In this document: positions 63,385 through 64,000 of the stretch, piece after piece | Position numbering within the stretch: the stretch's first letter is position 1 | Layout of the letters: every line of letters begins with the position of its first letter | Origin: Bacteroidota bacterium | GTDB taxonomy: Bacteria > Bacteroidota > Bacteroidia > Chitinophagales > Saprospiraceae | DNA: 64,000 nt | Assembly (NCBI GenBank): GCA_963169455.1 | Contig: CAUJDW010000093.1 | Span: 33,622-97,621 of the forward strand | Reading direction: 5' to 3' | Made by a program: the position numbers and the translations under genes | The notes under the pieces: generated by a model | Seen by the model: only the letters and a program-made list of their open reading frames with translations | What the model was told of the DNA's origin: nothing | Database searches by the model: none

Positions 63385-63440
63385 AACGGTCTGGCTACCT
63401 GCCGTGCGACGTTTAGGAGCATGGCCAGGTAGCCGGTGTT
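63385..63440. repeat. Imperfect palindrome F (AAC...GTT)
   Basis: GGCTACCTG (63393-63401) pairs exactly with CAGGTAGCC (63426-63434) within AACGGT...GTGTT ends, and GCC(A)TAAC outside pairs with GTTAGGC with one bulged A. The interior is homologous to element E. It ends 50 bp before the stop codon at 63491. Confidence 0.75.
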
Positions 63441-63490
63441 AGGCATCAGCCGCCGCCTTATTTCTCGATTTTCATGGAACTTGGGTAGGA

Positions 63491-63709
63491 TTATGCCGCT
63501 TTCCCCTTGATCTCAATGTCAATATTGAAATTGGACAGGATATCTCTCAGCTCATTTAAAAATTCCCCCCTCATTTCTTCATATTGCCTGGCCATACTGA
63601 TTTCACCCGAATGATCTCTATGGAATTCGATCATGTGGTTCAGCTTGTCAACCTGTTCCAAGATATCGGCTACCCGGGCAATCTTCTCATTTATTTGAAT
63701 GTCATTCAT
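63491..63709 (-). CDS. Small coiled-coil protein of unknown function
   Basis: A 72-residue acidic protein. The start at 63709 (MNDIQINEKIARVADIL) is preferred to one at 63733 because the stop codon of the preceding frame overlaps the 63709 ATG by eight bases, the hallmark of coupled genes. Almost all of it is predicted helix with heptad-like spacing (DILEQVDKLNHMIEFHRDHS, then MRGEFLNELRDIL), so it is probably a coiled coil or a small partner protein. I do not recognise a family. The gene upstream of it is truncated by an IS. Confidence 0.6.
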   Translation of the reverse strand: MNDIQINEKIARVADILEQVDKLNHMIEFHRDHSGEISMARQYEEMRGEFLNELRDILSNFNIDIEIKGKAA

Positions 63710-63872
63710 TGCCTTCCTCTTTAAATTTTCCAAATTTTATTTCAATGAAGCCTTTTGGGAACTTCCTTTTGACTCTATTCCTCTTGGTTTCTTTGAATAA
63801 ACCTCTCCAATATACTAAATCATACTCAGTCACGAAATACCTTTCATGCCCTGGTGGGTATGTCCTCTTCCC
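63702..63872 (-). pseudogene. 5'-truncated gene fragment next to an IS element
   Basis: A 56-codon open stretch without a start codon reads (right to left) HERYFVTEYDLVYWRGLFKE, KRKFPKGFIEIKFGK and ends EEGNE, with TGA overlapping the ATG of the 72-aa gene. It continues in the same frame straight from the stop codon of the transposase fragment. It looks like the 3' end of a small gene whose 5' part was lost to the insertion. The family is unknown. Confidence 0.55.
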
Positions 63873-64000
63873 CTACGCCGCAACCGGTCTAAAGTAGAGA
63901 TTCTGATTTAGTAATTCAAGTTCATCCGGTGTTTGATAGCCGATAGAACTATGCGGCCGGATGGTATTGTACACCATCCACCAATCCTGGATTTTTTCGT
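63873..64000 (-). mobile_element. IS3-type transposase (integrase core), C-terminal end
   Basis: The last 128 bases encode, on the minus strand, the end of a DDE integrase-core transposase. The diagnostic text is WWMVYNTIRPHSSIGYQTPD, followed by ELELLNQNLYF and a TAG at 63873. YN..RPHSSIGY.TP is the C-terminal hallmark of IS3-family OrfB proteins. The rest of the element lies beyond the right edge. The terminal inverted repeat should lie somewhere between 63840 and 63873 but I cannot place it with certainty. Confidence 0.85.

Noticed and set aside
55757..63440. Canonical class 1 or chromosomal integron attC array
   Set aside because: The palindromes have the right form and position but not the RYYYAAC/GTTRRRY core pair, and no intI gene is visible, so the stricter name is not justified.

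Overview
The window looks like a chromosomal segment of a Bacteroidota bacterium, most likely of the Saprospiria type (Lewinella, Phaeodactylibacter or Haliscomenobacter relatives). The evidence is five large secreted proteins ending in type IX secretion (T9SS) sorting tails, SprB-type and PKD repeats, giant ORFs, and a GC-rich core. The species assignment is inference. No T9SS machinery gene lies in the window.

Layout. 1-548 is the 3' end of asnS. 666-1422 is a decayed DUF4143-type AAA ATPase. 1.6-5.5 kb holds a glycosyltransferase, a small unknown protein, an outer-membrane barrel protein and rimO. 5.5-23.5 kb is one long minus-strand run of 13 tightly packed genes (many 1-30 bp overlaps) for a lipid-linked, ABC-exported glycan. 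Read 5' to 3' it encodes two glycosyltransferases, an O-antigen ligase/polymerase with TPRs, ABC permease and ATPase, an SDR, a PEP-synthase/rifampin-phosphotransferase-like enzyme, a P-loop kinase-like protein, a UbiA prenyltransferase, asparagine synthetase, a radical SAM protein, a transglutaminase-like lipoprotein and a further glycosyltransferase. 23.9-43.7 kb is a plus-strand surface-protein locus: a 4133-aa multidomain protein, a 2208-aa protein with eight SprB/Ig-like/PKD units, and a small lipoprotein. The two giants share an unnamed module.

43.9-55.7 kb contains a duplicated divergent gene pair. Each copy is a minus-strand T9SS beta-propeller protein facing a plus-strand all-helical protein, with long AT-rich palindromes in the divergent intergenic region. 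Between the copies lie the remains of a third T9SS gene and two nearly identical 80-bp terminator-bearing repeats. aroB follows the second helical gene.

55.8-63.7 kb is lower in GC and accessory in character. Every transcription unit is on the minus strand: a T9SS sialate-O-acetylesterase-like protein, a duplicated-cupin protein, an unknown secreted protein, a pair of envelope proteins of a type seen with metal-efflux loci, a PIN toxin/antitoxin pair, and a small coiled-coil protein. Each unit is followed, 5-51 bp after its stop codon, by an imperfect palindrome (five of the six framed by AAC...GTT). The arrangement resembles an integron cassette array, but the core sites are not canonical attC and no integrase is visible. 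The window ends in the 3' end of an IS3-type transposase that appears to have truncated a neighbouring gene.
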